DNA from: Carex sylvatica
Taxonomy: Eukaryota; Streptophyta; Magnoliopsida; Poales; Cyperaceae
Direction of reading: 5' to 3'
Assembly (NCBI GenBank): GCA_964058845.1
Contig: CAXKVR010000031.1
Coordinates: 62,001 to 126,000, forward strand
DNA length: 64,000 nucleotides
Below, piece by piece: positions 23,101-35,440 of the stretch (positions are counted from its first letter, which is position 1; each line of letters begins with the position of its first letter). The notes under the pieces were generated by a model. It had not been told where the DNA came from. It ran no database searches and was given only the letters and a program-made list of their open reading frames with translations. The translations under genes were made by a program, and so were the position numbers.

Positions 23101-24726
23101 GATAACATCTACTGAGTTTTTTAAAAATATCCAAAACAAAAATAAATTATTAAAAATAACCAAGATTTTGGAAGATTTTTAAAATACCCAAATCGCCCCA
23201 GAATTAGGCGGTTCGGAATTAAAATTCCCAACCGTCCCAGAATTAGGCGGTCCGAGATTTTTCTTTTCTTCCTTTTTTCTCCTTTTTTCCTTATAAAAGG
23301 AGACACATCTTCAGCTATCACACACACACTCGCAAATAGCCTGAACTGATGACTGTTTTCTTCTGATCTCAACTTTGTACATCTGGTTTCCATAGCAAAC
23401 CATCTCCAAAAATTGTGAAAATTGACTGACATTCAGTCTTGATATTCTTGAACAGGACTGTGAAGTTTCATGTAAAAACTTCAAACAGATCGTGAGATAT
23501 AAGCGCTAAAAAATAGCTCGAACTGATGATTATTTCATTATGATCCCAACTTTACACATCTGGTTTCCATAGCAAGCCATCTCCAAAAATTGTGAAAATT
23601 GACCGACATTTAGTCTTGACATCCTTGAACAGACTGTAAAGTTTCATGCAAAAAATTCAAACAGATCGTGAGATATAAGCGCTTAAAAATAGCCCAAACT
23701 GATGACTGTTTCATTCCAATCTCAACTTTGCACAGATGTGAAAAGTTGAGATCGGAATGAAACATTCATCAGTTCGGGCTATTTTTAAGAGCTTATATCT
23801 CATGATATGATCGGAGATTTTGCATGAAACTTTACAGCCCTGTTCGAAGATGTCAAGACTATTTGTCGGTCAATTTTCATTATTTTTGGAGATGTTTTTC
23901 TATGGAAACCAGATGTGCAATGTTGGGATCGGAAGGAAACAATCATCAGTTCGGGCTATTTTTGAGCGCTTATATCTCACGATATGTTTAGATTTTTTGC
24001 ATGAAACTTCACAGTCCTGTTCGAGAATGTCAAGACTGAATGTCGGTCAATTTTTACAATTTTTGGAGATGATTTGCTATGAAAAACAGATGTGCAAAGT
24101 TGGGATCGGAAGGAAACAGTCATCAGTTCGGGCTATTTTTTAGCGCTTATATCTCACGATCTGTTCGGAGTTTTTGCATGAAACTTCACAGTCCTGTTCA
24201 AGGATACAAGACTGAATGTCGGTCAATTTTCACAATTTTTGGAGATCGTTTGCTATGGAAACCAGATGTGCAAAGTTGGGATCGGAAGGAAACAGTCATC
24301 AGTTCGGGCTATTTTTGAGCGCTTATATCTCACGATATGTTTAGATTTTTGCATGAAACTTCACAATCATGTTCGAGGTTGTCAAGACTGTATGTCGGTC
24401 AATTTTCATGATTTTTGGAGATATTTTTCTATGAAAATCAGATGTGCAAAGTTAGAATCAGAAGAAAATAGTCATCAGTTTGGGCTATTTGCAAGTGTGT
24501 GTGTGTGTGTGTAATAGCTGAAGATGTCTCCTTTTATAAAGAAAAAAAGGAAAAAAAGGAAAAAAAAATCTCCGACCGCCTAATTTTGAGGCGGTTGGGA
24601 ATTTTAATTTCGGACCGCCTAATTCTGGGGCGGTTTGGATATTTTTAAAAATCTTTCAAAACTCTAGTTATTTTTAATAATTTATTTTTATTTTTGGGTA
24701 TTTTTAAAAAACTCGATAACATCTAC
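23101..24726. mobile_element. 1.6-kb Mutator-like foldback element with 177-base monomers
   Basis: The 12-base direct repeat GATAACATCTAC borders the element (23101-23112 and 24715-24726). The ends are inverted copies (GAGTTTTTTAAAAATA). Each end domain of about 200 bases holds two GGCGGT-containing blocks and a TATAAAAGG facing inward (23292-23300 plus strand; 24530-24538 minus strand). Inside, a monomer of 176-177 bases is repeated in one direction on the left (from about 23344, 23521, 23697) and in the other on the right (from 23767, 23944, 24121, 24297, 24473), meeting near 23735. The long target repeat suggests the Mutator superfamily. The three open frames of 79-107 codons in it are translations of the monomer, not genes. 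Confidence 0.8.
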
Positions 24727-25022
24727 ATGCCTAATATAAGAATAGAAATAATTTTAAATTTCTCAATTCTACCATGAGATAATTCATCTTGTTTTTTTTT
24801 ATTGAGGGATGTGTCTGAAAGGTCACATGTTGTAAAACTCAAATGAGAAAATTCCTTATAAATATTAAATAATTAGATGATTTGACTTTCAACAAAAAAA
24901 AATTTACAAAATAATTATTTCTGCATAAAAATGAAATTATACTGACAGATATTGTTTACCACGTCCAAGAATTGTAAGAGTTTTTTTACTTTGTGCAAAA
25001 AAAATAATAACTTAACCATATT

Positions 25023-25200
25023 AAATATAAGGGAGAATTTCATGTATACCCCTCAAAAATCTCAAAATTACGTATTTATCCCTCTAAACTTTGAAATTAC
25101 GTATTCCCCCTCTAAAGTTTTAAAACTTATAAATTTACCCATTTTTTTGTCTTTTATAGTATAACTCATATTAAATTTATAAAATGCATATTTATCATTT
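25023..25200. repeat. Single arm of the 28-kb inverted-repeat family
   Basis: Matches the arm at 28126-28340 (TATACCCCTCAAAAA, then repeated CCCTCTAAA phrases, then TTTATAAAATGC). Only one arm is present, so it is a fragment or an old single copy. Confidence 0.65.
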
Positions 25201-25439
25201 ATTAAAAACATACAAAATTTGTAGCTTGTTTAACAAAAATGTCGGTCTTATAAGATATCCATATACCCTTTACACTTTATAAAACATCTATTTTGCCCCC
25301 CGAAAACTAGCTAACCATTATGTTGTTCTAGCAATAATCTTTTTTTTTGGTCATTTGACTAATTTATAAAAACATACAATTATTGAATTTTATGATTTCT
25401 TCTATTTTAGAGTTACGCAGGTTCAAGACAATTGAAATT

Positions 25440-26520
25440 GCAATTTAGATTGCTTGAAGTGAAGAAATCATGAAAAATTATCAAGAATATAAATTATAAA
25501 ATCATAAACTTGGTAAAGTAAATTTGAGGTTGTTTAAACTGGAAACAAACGTTGGTAATGTTTGTAAAACGTTGTAACATTTTCAGCCTGTCCGAAACGC
25601 TGAAGTAACAACTCGATCAAACTCAAAAGGAATTAAAACGTTGGTAACGTTTATAAAACGTTATAACGATTTCAGCCTGTCAGAAATGCTGAAGCACAGT
25701 TAGATTAAACTCAGATTGAATTACAAACATTGGTAACGTTTGTCAATCGTTACAACGATTTAATTAAATCAGCATTGTAACGTTTGACAAAAGTTGTACC
25801 ATTTTAATTAAATTCAAGCTTCAGAAATTTCTATTTTTAATCAAGTTTTTACAGTGCAAAATGTTACATAACATTTTATAATTCTTGGTAACGATTTTAG
25901 TTGGTTGTAAATTTGAATTTTGAACTAAAAAGTTATAACATTTTATAAAACGTTGGTAATGTTTTAAGTCAAATTATTTTTTCTGAAGCTGTCTCTATAA
26001 ATAGAGCAGTGGAGTCTCTTCCCCACCAAATCCAGCCGACCCTAACTTTCAAAAACACTGTTTTTTTCTGTGAGCTTGGTTCCTCAATTGTTGATTGAGC
26101 TTAAAACTTCAATATCTCTCAAACATCCTTAAACTCACTTCATTATTCTTGAGTTAGATTAGGTTAGAGTGAGATCTTTAGTGTTCTTCTTGAGGACCTA
26201 AACTTTGAGACTTTGTTCTCGCTTTGAGTTGACTGTGTGACTCTCCGTTGGTTGTAAGGGCTCATCGGTTCTCTTCTCTAATTGGCCGTGTGACTTTTCG
26301 TTGGTTATAAGGGCTCACCGGTTCACAAGTTGTAATCCTTTCGTATTGAGTAATAGAAAGGCGCACCTATGAGATGTTGCGACGCTCCGGAGACGTAGGC
26401 TTTTGTTTTGCCGAACTCCGTTATCACCCCCGCGTGTCAAATTTTTCTAAACTTATATATTTACTTTTAATCGCAATTATTTTTCAATCTTAAGCGATTA
26501 GCGGTGCATTTAGTATAACA
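25440..26520 (+). mobile_element. Probable 5-prime LTR of a copia-type retroelement
   Basis: The stretch ends in ATAACA just before a primer-binding site. It holds tandem units of roughly 90 bases around AACGTTGGTAACGTTT and TTTCAGCCTGTCNGAAA (25548-25800), like U3 enhancer repeats, then a TATA box within CTCTATAAATAGAGC (about 25992), then two copies of a CTTTGAGTTG/GGCCGTGTGACT-like phrase (26220-26320). The left edge of the LTR is uncertain, and I see no second LTR in the window. Confidence 0.5.
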
Positions 26521-26524
26521 AAGT

Positions 26525-26536
26525 AGTATCAGAGCA
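26525..26536 (+). other. Primer-binding site, initiator tRNA-Met type
   Basis: TAGTATCAGAGC matches 11 of 12 bases of the TGGTATCAGAGC found after many plant copia LTRs. Confidence 0.65.
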
Positions 26537-26579
26537 AGTTACTCAAATTAAGACTCACTTAATTTGAGTTAGATCAACT

Positions 26580-27561
26580 TGAAAAATGACACCCTATAGA
26601 TGTGTGAAAGAATCTCTAATTTTCGGTAATACAATCAACAATTTTAGTCATTGAAAAAAAATTAGAATTTATTTTTTCAAAATCAATGAGGTTTGTGATA
26701 TTGTAGACAATGGGTTTGTACCGAAAATTGATGACAATAATGATTTGACCGCCACATCGAAATTTAAAAAACAAAAGAACCTAATTGCAATAATTATATA
26801 ATTAATTTGGTTAGTGAATCTATCTTATCATTAATTAATGATTTATGTAGTGTCCATGAAATATGAGAGGATCTAATCAATCTATTTGAGATAAATACTC
26901 ATATTAAAATGAGTAAGACAAAGGTGGATGAATAAGATCTCAACTTTGCGTTGATGGCAAGTGTAGATGAAGGTCTCTTGGTAATTGATGTGGACTCAAT
27001 TATTGCAAGCAACAAGAAAGGTGGTGAATTACCGAGGGACATTTAAATTTTGGTCTTGATGATATTGAGTCCGAAGATGATTTGACCGATGAGAAAGAAG
27101 GTGGTGAAGAATACAATAGTATCATTGATGAGACTGAAAATAACTTGTATACCGATCGGTTAGTAATCAATGAGTCAAGCACTTTCATGAATGAGATTCT
27201 AACACTCTATGATGATGAATCAATGTTGCAATCTCTCATTGATGAGTCAAATAAAATCTTGATTGAAAATGAAGGTATTATAAAAACATTAAGAACTAAA
27301 AATGATATTTTAGAATGTCAAAATAGAAATTTAAAAGTATCAAACATGATAAATAAAATTCTAGATTTTAAGGTAAAAGATTTAGAGTCCAAACTCAATG
27401 CGTTAGAAAAATTAAATGAGATCAACACATTCTCATCACATGTTGGTGAAATAGGGATTTTAAAAGTAGGAATTCAAACTCTAGAGACCGAAAATAAGGC
27501 TTTAAGATCTCCTAGTGAATTCTCAAATGTCACTAATATAGATTTCTTATCATGTGGATAA
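26580..27561 (+). pseudogene. Degraded gag region of the copia-type element
   Basis: After the primer-binding site the reading frame is broken by many stops. One open stretch remains (27082-27561), an acidic, Asn/Lys/Glu-rich coiled-coil segment like the part of copia gag that follows the zinc knuckle. No protease, integrase or reverse transcriptase was recognised downstream, so the element is truncated. Confidence 0.5.
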
Positions 27562-27689
27562 TTTAATCAATGATCACAAAATTGATACAATTGGACTTGG
27601 ATACAAGAATAGTCAATTCTCATTTGAATCCAACCACTTGAATAGCCCTAAAGAAAAAAATGGGACATACTCAATTCTCAAATAAGATA

Positions 27690-27770
27690 AAAAAAATCTT
27701 ATCCATATCTGCCTTATCAAATACGATACTGATTGAATAAACGGCTAAAAATGTACCATTGATACCCCTA
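27690..27770. repeat. Right-end fragment of a hAT-type MITE
   Basis: Aligns with the right end of the element at 54820-55280 (AATCTTATCC, AATAAACGG, ACCATTGA, CCCCTA). The left part is missing. Confidence 0.65.
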
Positions 27771-28125
27771 CACAAATAGTTATTACTACATTTAATGCTC
27801 ACTATATATATTTTTTCTATTTAGTAAAATAAATGATATGTCATAATTGTGAAACCCAATTTCTTTAGTATATATAAAACCGTAACACACATTCTTCACT
27901 TTCATGCCCATCCAAATTAAATCTCAAATAACACTCACATTCCCCTTGCTTTATTTTGATGGCAATATAAAAAAAATATATATAATTTGGAACACCCTTC
28001 GACCTTTCATACCTAGTTAGAGAGATATGGCCATACATTACGTTGTCAGACGAGATAACCAGTGTTCATGCATTATAATGTAATTGCGTTGACGTGTTGG
28101 ACCTGTGTTCATGTGTTCCTCTCTT

Positions 28126-29245
28126 ATAAATAAGGGGGAGTTTCACGTATACCCCTCAAAAACTTCAATATTACATATTTCTCCCTCTAAATTTTAAAAT
28201 TTACATATTTTTTCCTCTAAACTCTAAAAACTAACATATTTACTCATTTTATTGTATTTTATATTAAAACACATTCTAAATTTATAAAATGCCTATTTTA
28301 CCATTTTATTAGAAGACATAAAACGTCCATCTGACTCCAATTTGAATTTTAATATTCCTCTACCGTCCGAATTGCTTTAAAATCTATGCGCCCTATGTCA
28401 ACACTAATCTTGAAGCAAGACACACGAATATTGAAGCAATGTGCATAGATTTTAATGCTATACATGCGGATCAAAATTGCTTTGAGATCCGTGCAGACTA
28501 GATTAGCACGAATCTTGAAGCAAACACAAAATAATTTTATTGCGATGCGCGTGGATGGGACGGTATATGAACCCTTTAAATTCAAATTTGAGTTCAATGG
28601 GGCATTTTATACTTTTAGTGAAGGTTAAAATAGATATTTTATAAATTTAGAATTAGTTTTAAGAGTAAAGCTAGAGTGTGATGTGCTCACCAAGAAAGTT
28701 TGGTGAGCACAACTCCAAAAGTTCATCGGATCGACTTCAAACGTCAAATCCAAACCGTTAAAATCCATGTACTTCATGAGTGATGCATGTACGTGTAAAG
28801 TTTTGAAAGTTTTGAGTTTATTTGCTACACGGTCAAGCGGTCAGAGAAATGAATATTTTATAAGTTAATTTATAAGTTGTTTTATATATTCAATTTTTAT
28901 TATTTTTTTTACCACTTGACCGTGTAGCAAATAAACTCAAAACTTTTGAAATTTTGCATGTATATGTATCACTCATGAAGTACATAGATTTCAACGGTTT
29001 GGATTCGGCATTTGATGTCGATCCGATATACTTCTAGAGTTGTGCTCACAAAACTCTCTTGGTGAACACATCATACCCTAGCTTTGCTATAGTTTTAATA
29101 TAGAAGACAATAAAATGGGTAAATATGTGGGTTTTTGAAGTTTAGATGGGAAAATACGTAATTTCAAAATTTAGAGGGAAAATACGTAATATTGAAGTTT
29201 TTGAGGAGTATACATGAAACTGCCCCTATAAATAAGGGGTGATAT
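28126..29245. mobile_element. Inverted-repeat element with a nested family F MITE
   Basis: Arm 28126-28340 (TTATAAATAAGGGGG, TATACCCCTCAAAAACTTCA, TTTATTGTATTTTATATTAAAA) returns inverted at about 28620-28662 plus 29091-29240. The right arm is split by the element at 28663-29089, so that element came later. Confidence 0.7.
28663..29089. mobile_element. Foldback MITE, family F copy 3, with 9-base target repeat
   Basis: TAGTTTTAA at 28654-28662 and again at 29090-29098 flanks arms that are inverted copies (about AGCTAGNGTNTGATGTGNTC at the ends, then GGTGAGCACAACTCCAAAAG). The 9-base duplication points to the Mutator superfamily for the whole family. Confidence 0.85.
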
Positions 29246-32200
29246 ATGTATTTTTTATTTTTCTATAAATCTATGAATGAAATTATTTTCATTTATATTC
29301 TCTGAGATCTCTCTCTCTCCGAGTATCAAATCCTACATCGCTGTTCCATGTGTATTGTCAGATGAGGTAACTCACTTTAAAATTAAAATTTCGTTCGGCT
29401 AAAAACTTTATTCCTCGGAAAGGCTACAATTTCTAATTTGGGAAGGATAACTTTTCGTTTGCTTTCCATTTTTTCTTCTCCAAATTTGATTGTCCTCTTG
29501 ATATATGAAATTATGCTCCAACGACCTAAGCCGAAATTTTTATTAATACCCAATATTAAATTAAAAATAATAGAAATGTCCATGTATTTTGACAAATTTT
29601 ATAAATGACCAGATTGCCCAGAAACTTGACAATCGAGAAAAGAATTGGGCCGCTGAATTTCTCAGCGGCCAAGGATTTTTCTTCTTCTTTGAAACATGTT
29701 ATATTAGTCATGTTTCACTCTCATTCCACTCACAACTCACTCAAACTCAACATAAGAGAAAAAAAGAAAGAGAAGAGGTGATTTCGAAGGCAAAAATAGG
29801 CGAATTTTGATGTGAATTTTTTGGTAAATTTTATTTTTTATTTATTTAATTATTTAAATTAGTAACCTAATTTTGTGTGAATAGTAGATCACTTAAATAT
29901 GTTTACCAAAATGTAGTTTGTTCGCCAAAAATGTTCATTTCACTACACTGTGGTGGTTTAAGACTGATGCATTCAGGGTTTATTACACCAAAGATTCAAC
30001 ATATTCATTCATGGTTAATGATGAAACCAAAATTTGGGACTTGAAGTCTCTGATTTACAGTTACATTGGTTATGACCTAGAAAGATTGAACTTAGAATTG
30101 GTAACCTGACTTAACATTGGAATATCTCCCGACCGTTGCTTTGCAAATTGCTGATACTAACAGAGGATTCATGGAGAGGGCATGTACATGTGGTTAAAGG
30201 GGAATGAATCTATGATGATGGAACTCTATGTAAAGAGAGTTCCGATTGAGTCAAGGGTTGGAAGTTCTAGCCAAAATTCGGTTGTGCCAAATTATGAACC
30301 AGTACCAAAATCATACATTCAAACTGCTTCATGTTTCGTACCTGACCCAGAACCATATGTTGGTCCCAAAGACACCTAGAGGGGGTTGAATAGGTCCTTT
30401 TAAACTTTTTAATCTAATTTATAAAGTTCGAGGTTGTACTAAAGTTATTTTTTATGGAAACTTAGAATAACTTTGTCATAAACTAAAAATATAAAATAAG
30501 TAAAGTAAATAGTAGAGTTTAGAGACACTTGGCACGAGAGTTGTTTACGGAGTTCGGTACTAACTCCTACGTTTTCGAGGCCCGCGACATTCGAGATGAC
30601 GCACATTTCTTTATCCAATGAGAAATGAACACTATGAGAGATATGAGGACATGATCAAAGTAAATTTGTAACTGGTTGTACAAATTATATTTTGATTATA
30701 TGAGATGTATTAATCCTGCTATTTTGGTGAATTAAAGTGTGCCAAATGATAGAGGATTAATGGACGAGTGCGTGGATATGTGGAACGCGCGAAGCAGACT
30801 TGTAGATCAAAAGATATGGCTAAAAGAAGGAAGGTTGACGAAAGTCAAACTTGGTCAACTTCGGAATTGACCAAAGGATGAGAGTTTTGTTGACCTGGTC
30901 TATGAAGAGATGAGAGTTTGCTTGGAGGGCAAGTCACTAGTGGGGACCATGAGAGAAGCATTGGATTCCATTTGAATTAGATTTAAATGGACTTATGTGT
31001 CCATACACCACTTTTGAATGATATTACTTTTGTACCCTTTTAATTAATGCACCCTTCTATTAATTATAGGGGTATTATCATAATCTTTCATGTCTATTTA
31101 AACACATGATCCCTTCATCCAAGTCATGTCAATTTCATTCTAGCAAGATCTACTTTTTCTCTCTTTAATTAGATCACTTGTTTGGATCTAATCGTCTCTT
31201 CTCCTTCTTTTTGATTCCTCTTTCTTGCAAAAGAGAAGAGCTGCTACAGTAACAGGTTGACTACTACAGTGACAGATCGTGCTACAATACTCGGGTTGCC
31301 ATAGTACCTGTGAACAGTGTTTTCAGCCAAGTAAAAAGATTCGACTCTCTTTTGATTGCCGTTTCGACACCACTTCATCTAAGCCGGTCTACCGCGTGTT
31401 GATCGCCTTGAAATCGGGCCGTATCAAGTCTGAATCAGATCTGATCCGTGTATGCCTCTATCTGATCCATGTTGATCGGATGGGAGAAAGGTTGAGCCAC
31501 TCCACATGCAGACCGCCGCGGGTCTCCATGCGCTAAGGTCGATCCGGATCGTTTTGATCCGATCGGATCTAAGCCCAAAGTCGAGCCGCACCACCATGCC
31601 TTGGTCGAGCTCCTCAGGCCAAACCTCCACCCGAGCCACCTAAGCCTCGCGCCACCATCCGCCACTGTGTGAGCCTTGTCTCCGGTCGGGCGAGCCTCGG
31701 ATCGCTGTTCCATGTAAAGAACGAGCTTGATCTTTCTCTCATTCTCTTCTTGTCTTCTAGTTAAGATCGATCTAGATCTTTTGAATATTGATCTTGATCT
31801 TCTAGATCTCGTTCTTCTCATCTCATTTTACGATCATTTCGCTTAATTTGAGATTCGAGTTTATAATTGAGTAGAAGATTATGAAATTGTGTTGATAGCC
31901 TTTCAAGATCAATTCAAAGTGTTTTGAAATTATTATATTGACGATGAGCTTGTGCGAGACGGTTCAACTTGCTATGAAGTCGTGAGACAAGCTTGATAAT
32001 TCACAAGGGAAGAGGACTGCAGAACTAGCATTTGACCTCCTCTTTTCTCGACTAAATCATGGTGTACGAAGTTTGAGATTTTCTATTTTGAAAACTAGCG
32101 AGGCGACTAATCAAAGGTGACTATGGAGCTGGCAACCTATCTCCCTCCATTTAATGGGGAGGTATCTGTTATAACACTTTGATAGATCGTGCGTGTAGCA

Positions 32201-32593
32201 CGATCCATAAACTGCATGGGATTGATTGCATGATCTATCGTAAGATCGTCTCTAGATGTTAAAAAATTTAAAATTATACCTGCTAACGTAGATAATATTG
32301 TAACATGTTTATCCTCTCACTGAGTTTCAATCATGCTACGATGATGTCATCCTACCAGGGCATGTGCTGGTGTTTGTTGGAAGCATAACTGAGACATATA
32401 GTCACTTACCTCTACCTGTACTGGTTCTAGGCAGGGTTTTCCTCCGGGATGTCGTCGAAGCAGAAATCCAATGGCCGAAGATGGAAATCAGTCTTGCAGA
32501 GGTCAAATTAATAAATTATTTACTAAATATTCTCATTAACGTGATCACATTTTTTATTTATTTAACCATGTATGTAATTGGTTGTTGTAGGAA
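29246..32593 (+). other. Transposon debris; no intact gene
   Basis: Two short frames in series (29918-30109 and 30182-30379) look like broken pieces of one transposon N-terminal region, with a final phrase ending just before CACCTAGAGGGGGTTGAATA, a string common in plant transposons. 30720-31260 has LTR-like features (a TATTTAAACACATG box near 31096 and a pyrimidine-rich tail). 31360-31720 is GC-rich with GATCCGATCGGATC-type repeats. Family assignment is weak. Confidence 0.35.
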
Positions 32594-33872
32594 GTGTCGT
32601 TGATAGGTGACAATGGCCAATGGTTACCGTTTGTCAGTGTGGAGTTGTTACAACAGCTTGGAGAGCACGTTCAATAGCTCTATGCGGAATATCTTCATAC
32701 CCCCTATCAAAAGGAGATAGTTGGGTGTGCGAAATTCTTTCGGGCAAAACTAGGGCTGATAGCTCGGATAGCTTCTATATCTCAGTGAGGTTTACGAAAC
32801 TCAGGGATTTCATGACTTGGCGGCCGCTGAACATTTCTATCATACAAATATATTTCCTGTGAGACCGTATTTTTTTTAAACAGATTTATTCTCTTCACTG
32901 TTCCCTCCTTCCTCCTCTACTCTGACAATCATTATTTTCAGGTATTGCAACACCATTGTTCCTTACGGAGAGAAAAACAACATGTTCATCAGACATATGG
33001 ATGCTGGCATGATGTGCGCAATAATGATTCAACACTGTAAATAAGCTTCGTTGCAGTACTGCATCAAAAGCTTGCTGAGGTTAAAGGACAAGACAATCAT
33101 CATTACACCGTATCACGAGAGGTAATATCATAGAGTTCACTCATGTTTCTTCTTCCTAAATCACAAGTTCATATTGATTTATTACTATTACTTTAATTGT
33201 AAGGATCATTGGGTACTTCTTGTGATACTTCCAAGAATGCGTGTGGTGTACTGCATCGACTCCAACTTTGTGGATGGCAGGGTGTTCGCAATCGAATCCC
33301 ATTTGCAAGAGTAAGCAAAATTATGATTCTGTAAAATACAAGGTAATAATCTGATCTACGTGATTAATTCTTAGGATAAGTACTACACTGACCTTTATTA
33401 ATTGTAGGGCTTATGCCGAATATCTACGGGAGACTGGACAGCAATTGGAGAAGAGACAAACTTGTGACTAGGCAATGTTTGAGGTATTATAAAATTTAAT
33501 AGAGTATTTTATTTTAACTTATCTCAAGTTCAAACATAAAGGAAACATCAAGGAACTAGTGCAGAGGATAGTTGAATAGTATTTGGCTGTTATTGAAGAT
33601 GCTATACCCCTTCACCAGTACATGTCAATGGAAATTGTGGTGTACTTAGTTTATATCATTAGCCCCTTATTGTGTGGCTTAGTTATTGCTACCTTAGTAT
33701 ATGTATTTTTGGAGTTTAGACTCACAGAAGCTTGGTTGATAAATTTGCACTGATAAAATTGAATTTTATTTTCAAACTCTATTTTCAGTCTCCACAGCAA
33801 GTATCCAACTGGGAGTGCGGATACTATGTGATGAAAAATATGTATTTCATCATCCGTCACTATGCAAAATGA
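32594..33872 (+). pseudogene. Ulp1/SENP-type (C48) peptidase domain from a transposon, broken
   Basis: Exon-like blocks separated by GT-AG-like gaps encode, in order: LIGDNGQWLPFVSVELLQQL (32600 on); YCNTIVPYGEKNNMFIRHMD then MCAIMIQHCK and a stop (32943-33046); KTIIITPYHE (33057-33121); DHWVLLVILPRMRVVYCIDS (33204-33310); AYAEYLRETGQQLEKRQTCD and a stop (33408-33471); and a final block with WECGYYVMKNM ending in a stop (33789-33872). His of DHW, Asp of CIDS, Gln of the last block and Cys of WECGYY are where the catalytic His, Asp, Gln and Cys of Ulp1 proteases lie. Such domains travel with plant MULE and CACTA elements. Stops and a frame break between 33121 and 33204 suggest a dead copy. Confidence 0.7.
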
Positions 33873-35033
33873 TTTCCATATTAGGTATGTCAATCTGTTT
33901 CTATCATGCACTGATTTTTAAGTTCTTAAATAATCATACATGCACTGACTTTTAAGTTCTTAAATATATGCAGTTTCACCTACCACAGCATCCATATCCT
34001 CTCGCAGAACTGGCTTCAATTTGTGATCAGTGGTGCTGGTACATGTTGGAGTATATTCTACCACTACAACTTTCTGAGAAGGAAAATTAAAAACTTTAGG
34101 TAATTGTGATGTACATTGTGTAAGCACTAAATTAATGGTTGTATTTTGCTATTAATTGATATAAGTACAATGTTGGTGATTTTTTGGTGTAAGTACAACC
34201 AGTGGGGTGTCATTTTTGAAAGGTCCATTGCTGGCTTTAGTTTAGTCATACAAATGGAGAGGACCGGTGTGTGATTGATCTGGTATGTCTTGGGGGTGGT
34301 TCTAATTTGTTGCAACATAACATATAAGATAATTAATGATGGTATTTTGATTAATTTAGTGCTACAGATTAATTATGTTGTTTAATTTAGTGCTGCATGC
34401 ATTGTTCTATATATATGTGTGTTGGTCTTCTATATTATCTTGCTTAATTTGCTGTATGTTATTTGTATTTGATTTGGTGCTATATATACAGATTTAGAGA
34501 GGAGTTATATATATATAGCAATATATAAATATACAACTGTTATTGCTATATATAAATGGAGGAAGCTAGCCCCTAATTAATACATGCATATATAATGAAA
34601 TATATAAAAAGTAATCACCAACGGTCTAAAGTAATAACAGATGACAAACTACGACATGCAAACACCTACTCAAACACATCCGATGGTGTAATAAACCTTT
34701 GCTAACAGCTAATAACACCCAGAGACGATGGTGTTTCTATTTTAATGGCACATTTAATGGACGAAAGACTAATATTCCTGTTGGTTCCTAATTTTTAATC
34801 GATTGTATTGGAGCTTAACGCCATTGGCTCATACCGATGGCGTACGGGTAAACATTTTCTATCGGGGCAATATGCATCGAATCGAACCCCGACAGCGAAA
34901 TGCAATTTCAACCGATATAAAAGGTTTTTTTTGTAGTAGTGCTCTTATCTGTTGTCCGTTATATGTTAATAAAAAAAATGTTACTCACACATACACACAC
35001 ATAGATCGATATAGATATAGATAGAGAGAGAGA
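33873..35033. other. Intergenic, no gene seen
   Basis: AT-rich with TATA runs around 34400-34560 and a (GATA)/(GA)n run at 35005-35036 that touches the next MITE. No coding sequence supported. Confidence 0.5.
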
Positions 35034-35440
35034 GAGCTGGGCTATGGTGCTTCTTGAAGTAAAACGAGTGTTTTACTTCATATCTATATATATCTTCAAT
35101 TTCAAAGTTTAAAATATCGATCCAAACTGTTCAATTGATCTCCATATTAAATTGTACTTGGAGACTAAATTTTATATTTTTTTGGAGTTTTTTTTTACTA
35201 TTTCTTTAGAATTTTTTTAAATCATTATTTTCGATGGTCCATAATATTATGAAAAACAATGATTTTCAAAAATTCTAAAATAATAGTAAATTTTTTTTAA
35301 AAAATGTAAAATTTGTTCTCCAAGTACAATTTAAGTATGGAGATCAACTTGAACTGTTCGGATCAACGTTTTCAATTTTAAAATTAAAAATATAAATATA
35401 AAGTAAAACATTTACTTTGCGAATTACCATAGCCTAACTC
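35034..35440. mobile_element. Foldback MITE, family G copy 1
   Basis: Ends GAGCTGGGCTATGGT and inverted ACCATAGCCTAACTC. The arms share with other family G copies the phrases GATCTCCATATTAA, CTTGGAGA-AAATTTTATA and the long AT-rich loop. Its left end abuts a (GA)n run. Confidence 0.7.

Noticed and set aside
23820..24514. Three open frames (79-107 codons) with recurring peptide phrases
   Set aside because: They are the 177-base monomer read in frame; frame changes between units, so no protein is conserved.
29383..29595. 70-codon minus-strand frame
   Set aside because: No family features and surrounded by transposon debris.
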